Below are positions 42,862-49,967 of a stretch of DNA of 64,000 bases, one piece after another. The position numbers and the translations under genes were made by a program. How positions within the stretch are numbered: position 1 is the stretch's first letter; the number at the start of each line of letters is the position of its first letter. Below the pieces are notes generated by a model. The model was not told where the DNA came from. It worked only from the letters and a program-made list of their open reading frames with translations, and ran no database searches. The DNA comes from Bailinhaonella thermotolerans. Lineage in GTDB: Bacteria; Actinomycetota; Actinomycetes; Streptosporangiales; Streptosporangiaceae. The DNA lies in assembly GCF_003594875.1 (NCBI RefSeq), contig NZ_QZEY01000011.1:186001-250000 (forward strand). The letters run 5' to 3'.

Positions 42862-44609
42862 CCGGCCACCTCCTCGCCCGTCCTGTCCTCGCCGTCCCGC
42901 TCGCCGCGGCCGGGGTCCTCGTGCGGCGCCTCGCCGAGGCCGCCTGAGAGGAAGGCGTGCCACAGCTCGCGGCGGCGGGGCTTGCCGCTGGTCGTACGGG
43001 GGATCGGGGCGGCGGCCACCACGACGCGGGCGCCCTCGGTGCGGCGGCGCAGGACCTCGCGCGCCAGCCCCGGCCACCCGGGGCGGGGCCGGTCCAGGAC
43101 GAGGAGCACGGTCGGCTCGGCGCGGCGGTGGCCGAGGGCGGCGGCCACCCGGTGCGCGGGCACGCCGGCGCGGGCGAGCTCGGCCTCCAGGTCCTCGGCG
43201 AAGACCATGCGGCCGCGGATCTTCAGGCCGTCGCCGAGCCTGCCGAGGACGTACAGCCGGTCCTCCAGCAGGAACCCGGCGTCGCCCGTGAGCAGGGCGT
43301 CCCCGTCGAACCGCGTCGAGCCGCCGGGTTCTGCGGCGTACCCGTCGGCCACCGAGGGGCCGCGCACGACGATCTCGCCGACGGTCCCGCCGGGGATCGG
43401 CGTCCCGTCCTCGGCGCGGATCCCCACCTCGACCCCGAGCGGGCGGCCGCACCCCATCACAGGGACCCCCTCCGGGCCGAGCCGGACCGGCGAGCCGGGC
43501 GCCAGGCTCCCGGGGAGGACGCGGACGGAGGTCCACCCCTCGCGCAGGGGCAGACCCGTCACGGCCAGGGTCGCCTCGGCCAGGCCGTACGCGGGCAGCA
43601 GCGCCTCCCGGGCGAAGCCGTGCGGGGCCAGGAGCGCGGCGAACCGCTCGAACGCCTCCGGGTCCAGCGGCTCGGCCCCGATGATCGCGGCGCGCCAGTC
43701 CCGGAAGTCCAGGCCCGCGAGGGCGGCCGGGGGCACCTTCCGCGCGATGTGGGCCAGGCCGAAGCCCGGCATCGCGGTCAGCCGGGCGCCGAGCTCTCCG
43801 AAGCAGGCCAGGTAGCGCCGCGGATCGCGGACGAAGTCCTCGGGCGGCATCGACCACAGGTCGGACTGCCGCGCGACGGGGCAGATCAGGCAGCCGATGA
43901 GCCCCATGTCGTGGTGGACCGGCAGCCACGAGGCCACCGGGTCCCGCGGGGTCCACTCCAGCCAGGCGTGGATCGCGGCGACGTTGGCCTCCAGCGCCCG
44001 GTACGGCACGCGCACGCCCCGGGCCCGCCCGCTCGACCCCGAGGTGAACTGCAGCAACGCGTCCGGCCCGCGCCCGCCGTACGGCTCCCGCCCCGCGCGC
44101 TGCGGAGAGCGGCGGACGGACGGGCGGCCGGCCAGCAGGTCGCCGAGCGGCGCGGGCGGCACGCCCGGGGCGAGCGGGCCCAGCCGGGGGACCAGGTCGG
44201 GCTCGGTCAGCACGAGGGCGGGCCGGGCGGTGGCGACCAGCCCGGCGTAGTGCTCGCGGTAGCGTCCGGGGTCCTGGAACACGGCGGGCGGCGCGATCGG
44301 CGCGGGGGTGGCGCCCGCCAGCATCGCGCCGAACAGCGCGGCGACGAACCCCGGCCCCGGCCGCTGGACCAGGCACACGACGTCGCCCGGCTCCACCCCG
44401 GCGCGCCGCAGCCCCGCCGCCACGTCCTCGGTCAGCGACGCCAGCCGGGGGTACGGCCAGAAGTCCCACTCCCCGCCCGGCGCGGCGAACCGGATGCCCC
44501 GCCCGTCCGCCGGCTCCCCGATCCAGGCCAGCAGCGGCGACCGCCCACGTGAGTCCCCGCCGAACCCCGCCACGCTCGCACGATAACCCCGCCTCCGCCC
44601 TCCGGACAC
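42858..44609 (-). CDS. fatty-acyl-AMP ligase-like enzyme (FAAL)
   Basis: Up to 583 residues. Adenylate-forming motifs LLQFTSGSSGRARGV, LPVHHDMGLIGCL (typical of FAALs), AYGLAEATLAV and LLTGDAGFLLEDRLYVLGR-LGDGLKIRG; the C-terminal lysine region is RTTSGKPRRREL. FAALs make acyl adenylates and transfer them to a carrier protein rather than to CoA. The likely partner is the ACP at 26556-26864, giving an acyl group distinct from the aryl starter. GTG 44609 is the longest start; GTG 44573 is also possible. Coupled to the methyltransferase downstream by ATGA. Confidence 0.88.
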   Translation of the reverse strand: MSGGRRRGYRASVAGFGGDSRGRSPLLAWIGEPADGRGIRFAAPGGEWDFWPYPRLASLTEDVAAGLRRAGVEPGDVVCLVQRPGPGFVAALFGAMLAGATPAPIAPPAVFQDPGRYREHYAGLVATARPALVLTEPDLVPRLGPLAPGVPPAPLGDLLAGRPSVRRSPQRAGREPYGGRGPDALLQFTSGSSGRARGVRVPYRALEANVAAIHAWLEWTPRDPVASWLPVHHDMGLIGCLICPVARQSDLWSMPPEDFVRDPRRYLACFGELGARLTAMPGFGLAHIARKVPPAALAGLDFRDWRAAIIGAEPLDPEAFERFAALLAPHGFAREALLPAYGLAEATLAVTGLPLREGWTSVRVLPGSLAPGSPVRLGPEGVPVMGCGRPLGVEVGIRAEDGTPIPGGTVGEIVVRGPSVADGYAAEPGGSTRFDGDALLTGDAGFLLEDRLYVLGRLGDGLKIRGRMVFAEDLEAELARAGVPAHRVAAALGHRRAEPTVLLVLDRPRPGWPGLAREVLRRRTEGARVVVAAAPIPRTTSGKPRRRELWHAFLSGGLGEAPHEDPGRGERDGEDRTGEEVAG

Positions 44610-44728
44610 CCCGAACCCCGAACCCGCCCGCCGATCCCCCGCCCCACGAGCGCTCCCGGAAAGGGCACGTCCCGCGACCTCCCGGCCGGGGCGGGTGATC
44701 GATCCGGGGCGGGGGTGGGCACGCGGGC

Positions 44729-45046
44729 ATGGACTCCCTCCGGATCAGGCCGATGATCCCCGGCGACCTTCCCGGCGCCGGGCACGCCTCGGCGGTGACG
44801 TCCCTGGAGGCGGACCGGCTCGCGCGACGGGTGGGCGACCCCGAGCCTCAGCCTCCGCAGGCCGCCGGCTCCCGGCGGTGGATCGAGCGGGTCGCGCACT
44901 TCCTCGCGACCGGCCCCGCCGGATGCCGGACGGCGGAGGAGGACGGCCGCATCGCCGGCCCGCCGCGGCCTCGCCACCGAGAGCCGTCTCGCCCTCCGCG
45001 GCCTCCCCGAACCCGCCCCCTACCTGGCCGGCGGCCACGTCCTGTG
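44729..45046 (+). pseudogene. decayed GNAT acetyltransferase
   Basis: 44729 to about 44960 reads like the front of a GNAT protein (IRPMIPGDLPGAGHAS...RWIERVAHFLATGPAGCRTAEEDGRIAG). The frame then turns into Arg/Pro-rich sequence, while a coding-looking stretch in another frame (RRGLATESRLALRGLPEPAPYLAGG) runs to a TGA at 45046. The acetyl-CoA-binding core is missing, so a deletion plus frameshift is likely. It marks the quiet zone at the right edge of the biosynthetic cluster. 45047-45200 holds nothing recognisable. Confidence 0.5.
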
Positions 45047-45200
45047 ACCCGCGCCCCGGCGGGCGTGCGGCGCCCCCGCCCTCGCCCATGCCCAGGCCCC
45101 GCTCCCGCCGCCTTCCCGCGACGCCCGCCCGGCGCGTGCCGTACGGCGAAGCGGGCCGGGGTACGGCGGCGCGGGCCGCCGTACGGCGCGGAGGGGGTGG

Positions 45201-45623
45201 TCAGGCGGCGGCGGGCTCCCACCAGGTCAGGTTGGCCTGGGCCTGGGCCGCCGGCTCGATGATCTCCCAGGCCTCGGCGATGAGCCCGCCGTCGAGGCGC
45301 CAGATGTCGACCACCGTGATCTCCGGGCCGCCGGGGAGGTGGCGCCGCGAGTGCATCACGACGTGGTCGCCCTCGGCCAGCACGTGCATGATCTCCACCC
45401 GCATCCCGGCGAGCGGGACGAGCGCGGCGCGCACGGCGTCCAGCCACTCGGTCTTGGTCGACGAGGTGGAGTCCGGCCGGTGGTGGCGGAAGTCCTCGCT
45501 CAGCAGCGGCGCCAGCGAGCCGACGTCGCCCGTGCCGATCAGCTCGGTCAGCGCCTGCCGCACGATGTCCTTGTTCCGGGTGGCCATGTCGTTCGTCGTG
45601 TCGTTCGTCGTGTCGTTCGTCAT
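45201..45623 (-). CDS. SnoaL-like (NTF2-fold) protein
   Basis: 140 residues, or 128 from ATG 45587. NTF2-like layout: NKDIVRQALTELIGTGDVGSL, FRHHRPDSTSSTKTEWLDAV, VLAEGDHVVMHSRRHL and VVDIWRLDGGLIAEAWEI. Such proteins are small hydrolases, cyclases or isomerases. The head is a 12-bp repeat product (TNDTTNDTTND). Divergent from the XRE regulator over 87 bp with a palindrome, which suggests that it is that regulator's target. Confidence 0.85.
   Translation of the reverse strand: MTNDTTNDTTNDMATRNKDIVRQALTELIGTGDVGSLAPLLSEDFRHHRPDSTSSTKTEWLDAVRAALVPLAGMRVEIMHVLAEGDHVVMHSRRHLPGGPEITVVDIWRLDGGLIAEAWEIIEPAAQAQANLTWWEPAAA
45588..45623. repeat. 12-bp tandem repeat at the start of the SnoaL-like gene
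   Basis: Three units of the type GTCGTTCGTCGT, encoding TNDT. Slippage here would move the start between ATG 45623 and ATG 45587. Confidence 0.75.
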
Positions 45624-45658
45624 GGGGGCAGTGTTCAGGCGGTTCCTCGGAATTGTCG

Positions 45659-45675
45659 ATGAAATGGGATTTCAT
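45659..45675. promoter_or_regulatory. perfect 17-bp operator palindrome between divergent genes
   Basis: ATGAAAT-GGG-ATTTCAT, perfect 7-bp arms and very AT-rich for this genome, placed 36 bp before the XRE gene and 36 bp before the SnoaL-like gene. It is the probable binding site of the XRE regulator, controlling both promoters. Confidence 0.7.
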
Positions 45676-45710
45676 GGCGCTTCAGCGGAGGACGAGTAGC
45701 ATCGGCGGCC

Positions 45711-46490
45711 ATGTACACGGTCGGGGAGATGTTGCGTCAGTGGCGGCACCGCAGGCGGCTCAGCCAGCTCGATCTGGCGATCGCCGCCGACGTGTCGGCC
45801 CGCCACGTCAGCCTGGTGGAGACCGGCAAGTCCAACCCGAGCGCCGACATGATCCTGCGGCTCGCGGACCAGCTCGACGTGCCGCTGCGCGAGCGCAACC
45901 GGCTGCTGCTCGCCGCCGGCCACGCGCCCCGGTACGCCGAGCGGCCGCTCCACGAGGAGGCGCTGGCGGCGGCCTGGGACGCGGTCGAGCGGGTGCTCCG
46001 CGCCCACGAGCCGTTCCCGGCGCTGGTCATCGACCGGCGGTGGGACATCGTGATGACCAACCGCGCCATCGACCCGTTCCTCGCGGAGGTCGCCCCCGAC
46101 CTGCTGCGGCCGCCGATCAACATGGTGCGGCTGGGGCTGGACCCGCGCGGGCTCGCGCCCCGGATCGTCAACCTGGCCGAGGTGCGCGCGCTGCTCCGCA
46201 CCCGGATCGCGCGCCAGCTCGCCACCGCCCCCGACCCCGCGCTCACCGCGCTCTACGAGGAGCTCCTGGCGCCGGGCGCCGAGGACCCGGTTCCCCCGAT
46301 CGCGTCCGAGGTCGTGGTCCCGATGATCTTCCGCTTCGGCGAGCGGGAGCTCCGCCTGTTCTCGACCACGACGACGTTCGGCACCCCGATGGACATCACC
46401 CTGGACGAGGTCGCCATCGAGTCCTACTACCCGAGCGACGCGGAGACCGCCGCCTACTTCACCGGCCTCGCCGCCCGGACCGGCGCCTGA
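45711..46490 (+). CDS. XRE-family regulator with MmyB-like ligand domain
   Basis: 259 residues. An N-terminal helix-turn-helix (residues about 5-62: LRQWRHRRRLSQLDLAIAAD, SARHVSLVETGKSNPSADMI) is followed by the MmyB/PAS-like domain (FPALVIDRRWDIVMTNRAIDPFL, FGTPMDITLDEVAIESYYPSD), which in relatives binds a fatty-acid-like ligand. It probably represses itself and the divergent SnoaL-like gene. The family is widespread in actinomycetes, so a link to the biosynthetic cluster is not implied. Confidence 0.9.
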   Translation: MYTVGEMLRQWRHRRRLSQLDLAIAADVSARHVSLVETGKSNPSADMILRLADQLDVPLRERNRLLLAAGHAPRYAERPLHEEALAAAWDAVERVLRAHEPFPALVIDRRWDIVMTNRAIDPFLAEVAPDLLRPPINMVRLGLDPRGLAPRIVNLAEVRALLRTRIARQLATAPDPALTALYEELLAPGAEDPVPPIASEVVVPMIFRFGERELRLFSTTTTFGTPMDITLDEVAIESYYPSDAETAAYFTGLAARTGA

Positions 46491-46553
46491 CCTCCGGCCG
46501 CCCCGCAGGCCCTCCTGGCGCGATCGCCGTCCGGCCCGATCGCCGTCCCCGGC

Positions 46554-46582
46554 GTACGGCGGGGCGCGGGCGGCCGCCGTAC
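46554..46582. terminator. hairpin after the XRE gene
   Basis: GTACGGCGG (46554-46562) and CCGCCGTAC (46574-46582) around 11 nt; perfect 9-bp stem downstream of the XRE stop. Confidence 0.65.
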
Positions 46583-46627
46583 GGGCAGGCCGGGCGCGGG
46601 AGCGGACCGCGTATCCTCGGGACGGGG

Positions 46628-46659
46628 TTGACCTTGACCCCGGGGGCAGGGTTTAGGTT
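46628..46659 (+). promoter_or_regulatory. MerR-type promoter/operator, probably leaderless transcript
   Basis: TTGACC (46628-46633) and TAGGTT (46654-46659) are 20 bp apart, the over-long spacer typical of MerR-controlled promoters. The spacer carries a dyad, ACCTTGACCC (46631-46640) and GGGTTTAGGT (46649-46658), complementary at 8 of 10 positions. The GTG start at 46667 falls 7 bp after the -10, so the mRNA may begin at the start codon. Confidence 0.7.
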
Positions 46660-46666
46660 TCGCGGG

Positions 46667-47632
46667 GTGGGCGGAGTGCGGATCAGCGAGGTGGCGCGGC
46701 GGGCCGGGGCGACCGTGAAGGCGGTCCGGTACTACGAGTCGCTGGGCCTGGTCACACCGCGGCGGCGGGCGAACGGATACCGCGAGTACGGCGAGCACGA
46801 CGTACGGCTGGTGCGCGAGATCCGGGAGCTGAGCCGGCTCGGGATCCCGGTCGAGGGCACGCGGCCGTTCCTGGAGTGCCTGGGCGCCGGTCACGAGCAC
46901 GCGGACGACTGCCCGGCCTCGCTGGCCGCCTACCGCCGGGCCATCGACGAGCTGACCGAGCGGATCGAGGGCCTGGCGAACCGGCGGGCGGTCCTGCTGG
47001 CGCACCTGCGCGAGGCCGCCTACCGCAACAGCCGCGTGCCGATGCCCGATGAGGAGGAGACCCCCATGCGCACCGACTTCTACGAACTGCCCGCCGGGCT
47101 GCCCGTGCCCGAGGACGACGGGGCGGCCGACCACCTGCCCGGCACGCCGATGCCCGCGCTCACGCTGCCGGACACGGCGGGCCGAAAGATCTCCCTGGAC
47201 GCGCCCGGGCCGGGCCGGACCGTGATCTACATCTACCCGCTGACCGGCCGGCCGGACCGCGACCAGCCCGAGGGGTGGGACGCCATCCCCGGGGCGCGCG
47301 GGTGCACGCCCGAGTCCTGCGGATTCCGCGACCACCACGCCGAGCTGCTGGCGGCGGGGGCCGGGGCGGTGTTCGGCCTGTCCAGCCAGGACACGGACTA
47401 CCAGCGCGAGGTGGTCGAGCGGCTGCGCCTGCCGTTCTCCATGCTCTCCGACGCCGGCCTGCGCCTGGTGGAGGAGCTGCGCCTGCCCACGTTCGAGGCC
47501 GCCGGAATGACCCTCTACAAGCGCCTCACCCTGATCGTCAAGGACGGCGTGATCGAGCACGTCTTCTACCCGATCTTCCCGCCGGACCGCCACGCCGAGC
47601 AGGTCCTCGCCTGGCTCCGCGCCAACCCCTGA
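46667..47632 (+). CDS. MerR regulator fused to a BCP/PrxQ-type peroxiredoxin
   Basis: 321 residues. Residues 1-70 are a MerR winged helix (RISEVARRAGATVKAVRYYE, RRRANGYREYGEHDVRLV), then a coiled-coil dimer helix with two Cys (FLECLGAGHEHADDC). From about residue 135 an AhpC/TSA thioredoxin fold follows (LPGTPMPALTLPDTAG), with peroxidatic and resolving Cys in GCTPESCGFRD (C-x4-C, BCP type). A strong GAGGAGGAG lies 7 nt before an in-frame ATG at 47066, so a free peroxiredoxin could also be made. GTG 46667 or GTG 46676 starts the fusion. Likely a self-regulated peroxide defence gene. Confidence 0.88.
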   Translation: MGGVRISEVARRAGATVKAVRYYESLGLVTPRRRANGYREYGEHDVRLVREIRELSRLGIPVEGTRPFLECLGAGHEHADDCPASLAAYRRAIDELTERIEGLANRRAVLLAHLREAAYRNSRVPMPDEEETPMRTDFYELPAGLPVPEDDGAADHLPGTPMPALTLPDTAGRKISLDAPGPGRTVIYIYPLTGRPDRDQPEGWDAIPGARGCTPESCGFRDHHAELLAAGAGAVFGLSSQDTDYQREVVERLRLPFSMLSDAGLRLVEELRLPTFEAAGMTLYKRLTLIVKDGVIEHVFYPIFPPDRHAEQVLAWLRANP

Positions 47633-47680
47633 CGCGGGTCAGGCCCGGCGGCGCGGGGTACGGCGGCGCGCACGGCCCGG

Positions 47681-48454
47681 TCAGGCGGCGGGGGCGGGGG
47701 AGGGGACGCGGGCGCGGTGGCGGACGAGGGCGAGGACCGCGGGGTGCGGGCCGAGGGGTTCGGTCACCTCGTCGGCGCCGGACGCGCGGAGCCGGTCGTG
47801 GAAGTGGCCGGGGGCCAGCAGGTGGGCGGCCACGATGACCCGCCGGGCGCCCCGGGCGCGCGCCCGGGCGACCGCCCGCTCCACCGACGGGGCGGCGGCC
47901 GCGCCGAAGCCCACGGTGACCGGGCGCGACAGCCGTACGGCCAGCAGGCGGGCCATGGCCCGGGCGGCGGCCAGGCCGGCGGGGTCGGAGGACCCGGCGG
48001 CGCCGAGGACGACGGCGTCGCCCGGGCCCGGGTCGTGCGCCGCCAGCCGGCCGGCCAGCGCCTCGGCGAGGAGCGGGTGGGGGCCGAGCGGCGGGGCGAC
48101 CCGGGCGCGGCCCGCGACGACGGCGGGGATGTCCACGTGCGCGTGGTAGCCGCCGCCGAGCAGGAGCGGGACCACCACGGCCGGGCCCGGCGCCAGGTCC
48201 AGCACCGAGGCCAGCGAGGGCGAGCTGATCTCCAGGAAGCCGAGCCGGGCCCCCGGGACCCCGGCGGCGATCAGGCGCGTCACCTCCTCGCCGCGGGGGT
48301 CGCGGGTGCCGTGCGCGGCGAGCACGATCCCGCCCGCCCGCGGAAGGCCCCGCCCGTCCCCGGGGCCGTGCCCGCTCCCGGGGTCGTGCCCGTTCCGAGG
48401 CCCGGACCCGCCGCTCGGGCGGCCGGGCCCGGCCACGAGGCGGCGCCCGCTCAT
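47681..48454 (-). CDS. sirohydrochlorin chelatase (CbiX/SirB-like)
   Basis: 257 residues. A Gly/Pro-rich head of about 40 residues precedes the chelatase fold: GIVLAAHGTRDPRGEEV (catalytic His), VVPLLLGGGYHAHVDIP (second His region), then a second half with VTVGFGAAAAPSVERAV and VIVAAHLLAPGHFHDRL. It inserts Fe into sirohydrochlorin to make siroheme, the cofactor of NirB. Last gene of the nirBD operon; ATG 48454 overlaps the stop of the preceding gene. Confidence 0.88.
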   Translation of the reverse strand: MSGRRLVAGPGRPSGGSGPRNGHDPGSGHGPGDGRGLPRAGGIVLAAHGTRDPRGEEVTRLIAAGVPGARLGFLEISSPSLASVLDLAPGPAVVVPLLLGGGYHAHVDIPAVVAGRARVAPPLGPHPLLAEALAGRLAAHDPGPGDAVVLGAAGSSDPAGLAAARAMARLLAVRLSRPVTVGFGAAAAPSVERAVARARARGARRVIVAAHLLAPGHFHDRLRASGADEVTEPLGPHPAVLALVRHRARVPSPAPAA

Positions 48455-49596
48455 GAGACGGGGTCGCAGGCCAGGCGGTAGCCGCGCTTGACCACGGTCT
48501 CGACGACGCCGGGCCGGCCGAGGCCGCGCCGCAGGCGGGTGACCGCCATCTCCACCGCGTGCTCGGCGGAGACGCGGCCGGGGACGGTGCCGGGCAGGAC
48601 GGTGCGCAGCTCCGCGCGGGAGACGACGTGGCCGGGGCGTTCGGCCAGGCGCTTGAGCACGGCCATGGGCGCGGGGGCCAGCGGCCGGAGCTCGCCGTCC
48701 ACGACCGCCGCGTGCCCGCGCAGCTCCACCTCGTGCCCGCCGGCCTCGATCCTGCGCACGCCGTGGGCGGGCAGGTGGCGGGCGATGGCGCGGGCGAGCG
48801 AGCCCAGGCGGGCGCGCTCGGGCCGCACGGTGGGGACGCCGCGCTCCTCCAGGGGCGCGGCGGTGACGGGCCCGACGCAGGCCGCGGTCACGCGGGATCG
48901 CAGGGCGGCGAGCAGGTCGTCCTCCAGGCCGGCGGCGCGGGCGGCGGACAGGGTGGCCAGGACCGCGGGGGCGCTGGTGAACGCGATCGCGTCCACGGCC
49001 CCGCCGACGGCCTGGGCCACCAGGCGGCGCATCGGGGCGGCGTCGCGGCTCGGGGCCCACCGGTAGACGGGGACCTCGATGACCTCCGCGCCCGCCTCGC
49101 GCAGCGCGGCCACGAACCCGGTGAGCGGTTCGCCGTGGAGCTGGACGGCGACGCGGGCGCCAGCGACGCCCCGCTCCATCAGGTGGGCCAGCACCTCCGA
49201 GCACGACTCCGAGGAGGGCGACCAGGCGTCGGCGTGCCCGGCCGCCCGGACCGCGCCGCGCGCCTTGGGCCCCCGGGTGAGCAGCCGCGCCGAGGCGAGC
49301 CGCCCGCTCAGCTCCGCCGCCAGGCCCCACCCCTCGGCGGCGGCGAACCAGCCGCGGAACCCGACCCCGGTGGTGATCACGACATGGTCGAGCGGCCCGT
49401 CCAGGCAGCGCCGGGTGGCCGCGAGGAGTTCGTCGTCCTCGGGCAGCGGCACGAGCCGGATCGCCGGGGCGGTCACGACGCGGGCGCCCCGCCGTTCCAG
49501 CAGGGCGCGGAACTCCTCGCGCCGCCGCGTCGCGGTCACCCCGACCGTGAACCCGGCCAGGGCGTCGGGGGCGGTCTCCGGGGCCTCCCCGGTCAC
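48451..49596 (-). CDS. hemD: uroporphyrinogen-III synthase with C-terminal OmpR-type DNA-binding domain
   Basis: 381 residues. Residues 10-265 have the two-lobed HemD fold (GFTVGVTATRRREEFRALLERRGA, VVITTGVGFRGWF, AIAFTSAPAVLATL). Residues 285-380 form a winged helix (LAPAPMAVLKRLAERPGHVVSRAEL, AVEMAVTRLRRGLG, ETVVKRGYRLA) as in response regulators. The same arrangement beside nitrite reductase is known in mycobacteria and Streptomyces. It may make uro'gen III for siroheme, sense a tetrapyrrole and regulate nitrogen genes, or both. GTG 49596 overlaps nirD (GTGA). Confidence 0.9.
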   Translation of the reverse strand: MTGEAPETAPDALAGFTVGVTATRRREEFRALLERRGARVVTAPAIRLVPLPEDDELLAATRRCLDGPLDHVVITTGVGFRGWFAAAEGWGLAAELSGRLASARLLTRGPKARGAVRAAGHADAWSPSSESCSEVLAHLMERGVAGARVAVQLHGEPLTGFVAALREAGAEVIEVPVYRWAPSRDAAPMRRLVAQAVGGAVDAIAFTSAPAVLATLSAARAAGLEDDLLAALRSRVTAACVGPVTAAPLEERGVPTVRPERARLGSLARAIARHLPAHGVRRIEAGGHEVELRGHAAVVDGELRPLAPAPMAVLKRLAERPGHVVSRAELRTVLPGTVPGRVSAEHAVEMAVTRLRRGLGRPGVVETVVKRGYRLACDPVS

Positions 49597-49967
49597 GGGA
49601 CCCTCACCTCCACCCGGCCGTCGCGCACGCGCGCGTCGTAGACGGGCACGCGGACCCGCGGGTCGTCCAGGCAGGCGCCGGTCTCCAGGTCGAACACCTG
49701 CTTGTGCATCGGGGAGGCGACCGTGGCGCGGTCGCCGCGGCTGCCGACGATGCCGCGCGACAGGACGTACGCCCCGCTGAACGGGTCGAGCTGGCCGATC
49801 GCGCGCACGCGGCCGTCGAAGGTGCGGAACAGGGCCACCTGGTGCGGCCCGACCAGCACGCACGCGCCCCGCTCGGGCGTCAGGGCCGCGTAGTCGCAGA
49901 CGGGGACCCAGCCCCGCGCGGTCTCCACCGCTCCGGGCTCCAGGACATCGGGCCTGCCGGTCGTCAT
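49593..49967 (-). CDS. nirD: nitrite reductase small subunit NirD
   Basis: 124 residues, Rieske-like fold: WVPVCDYAALTPERGACVLV, VALFRTFDGRVRAIGQLDPFSGAYVLSRGIVG in pieces, and ASPMHKQVFDLETGACLDD. As in other NirD proteins the cluster-binding Cys/His pairs of true Rieske proteins are lost. It joins NirB in the assimilatory, NADH-dependent nitrite reductase. ATG 49967 overlaps the nirB stop. Confidence 0.93.
   Translation of the reverse strand: MTTGRPDVLEPGAVETARGWVPVCDYAALTPERGACVLVGPHQVALFRTFDGRVRAIGQLDPFSGAYVLSRGIVGSRGDRATVASPMHKQVFDLETGACLDDPRVRVPVYDARVRDGRVEVRVP

Noticed and set aside
1-44609. Assigning the cluster to pyochelin, watasemycin, ferrithiocin or karamomycin
   Set aside because: Only the NRPS core resembles such pathways; the ligase pocket and tailoring genes do not, and the release module and starter genes are out of view.
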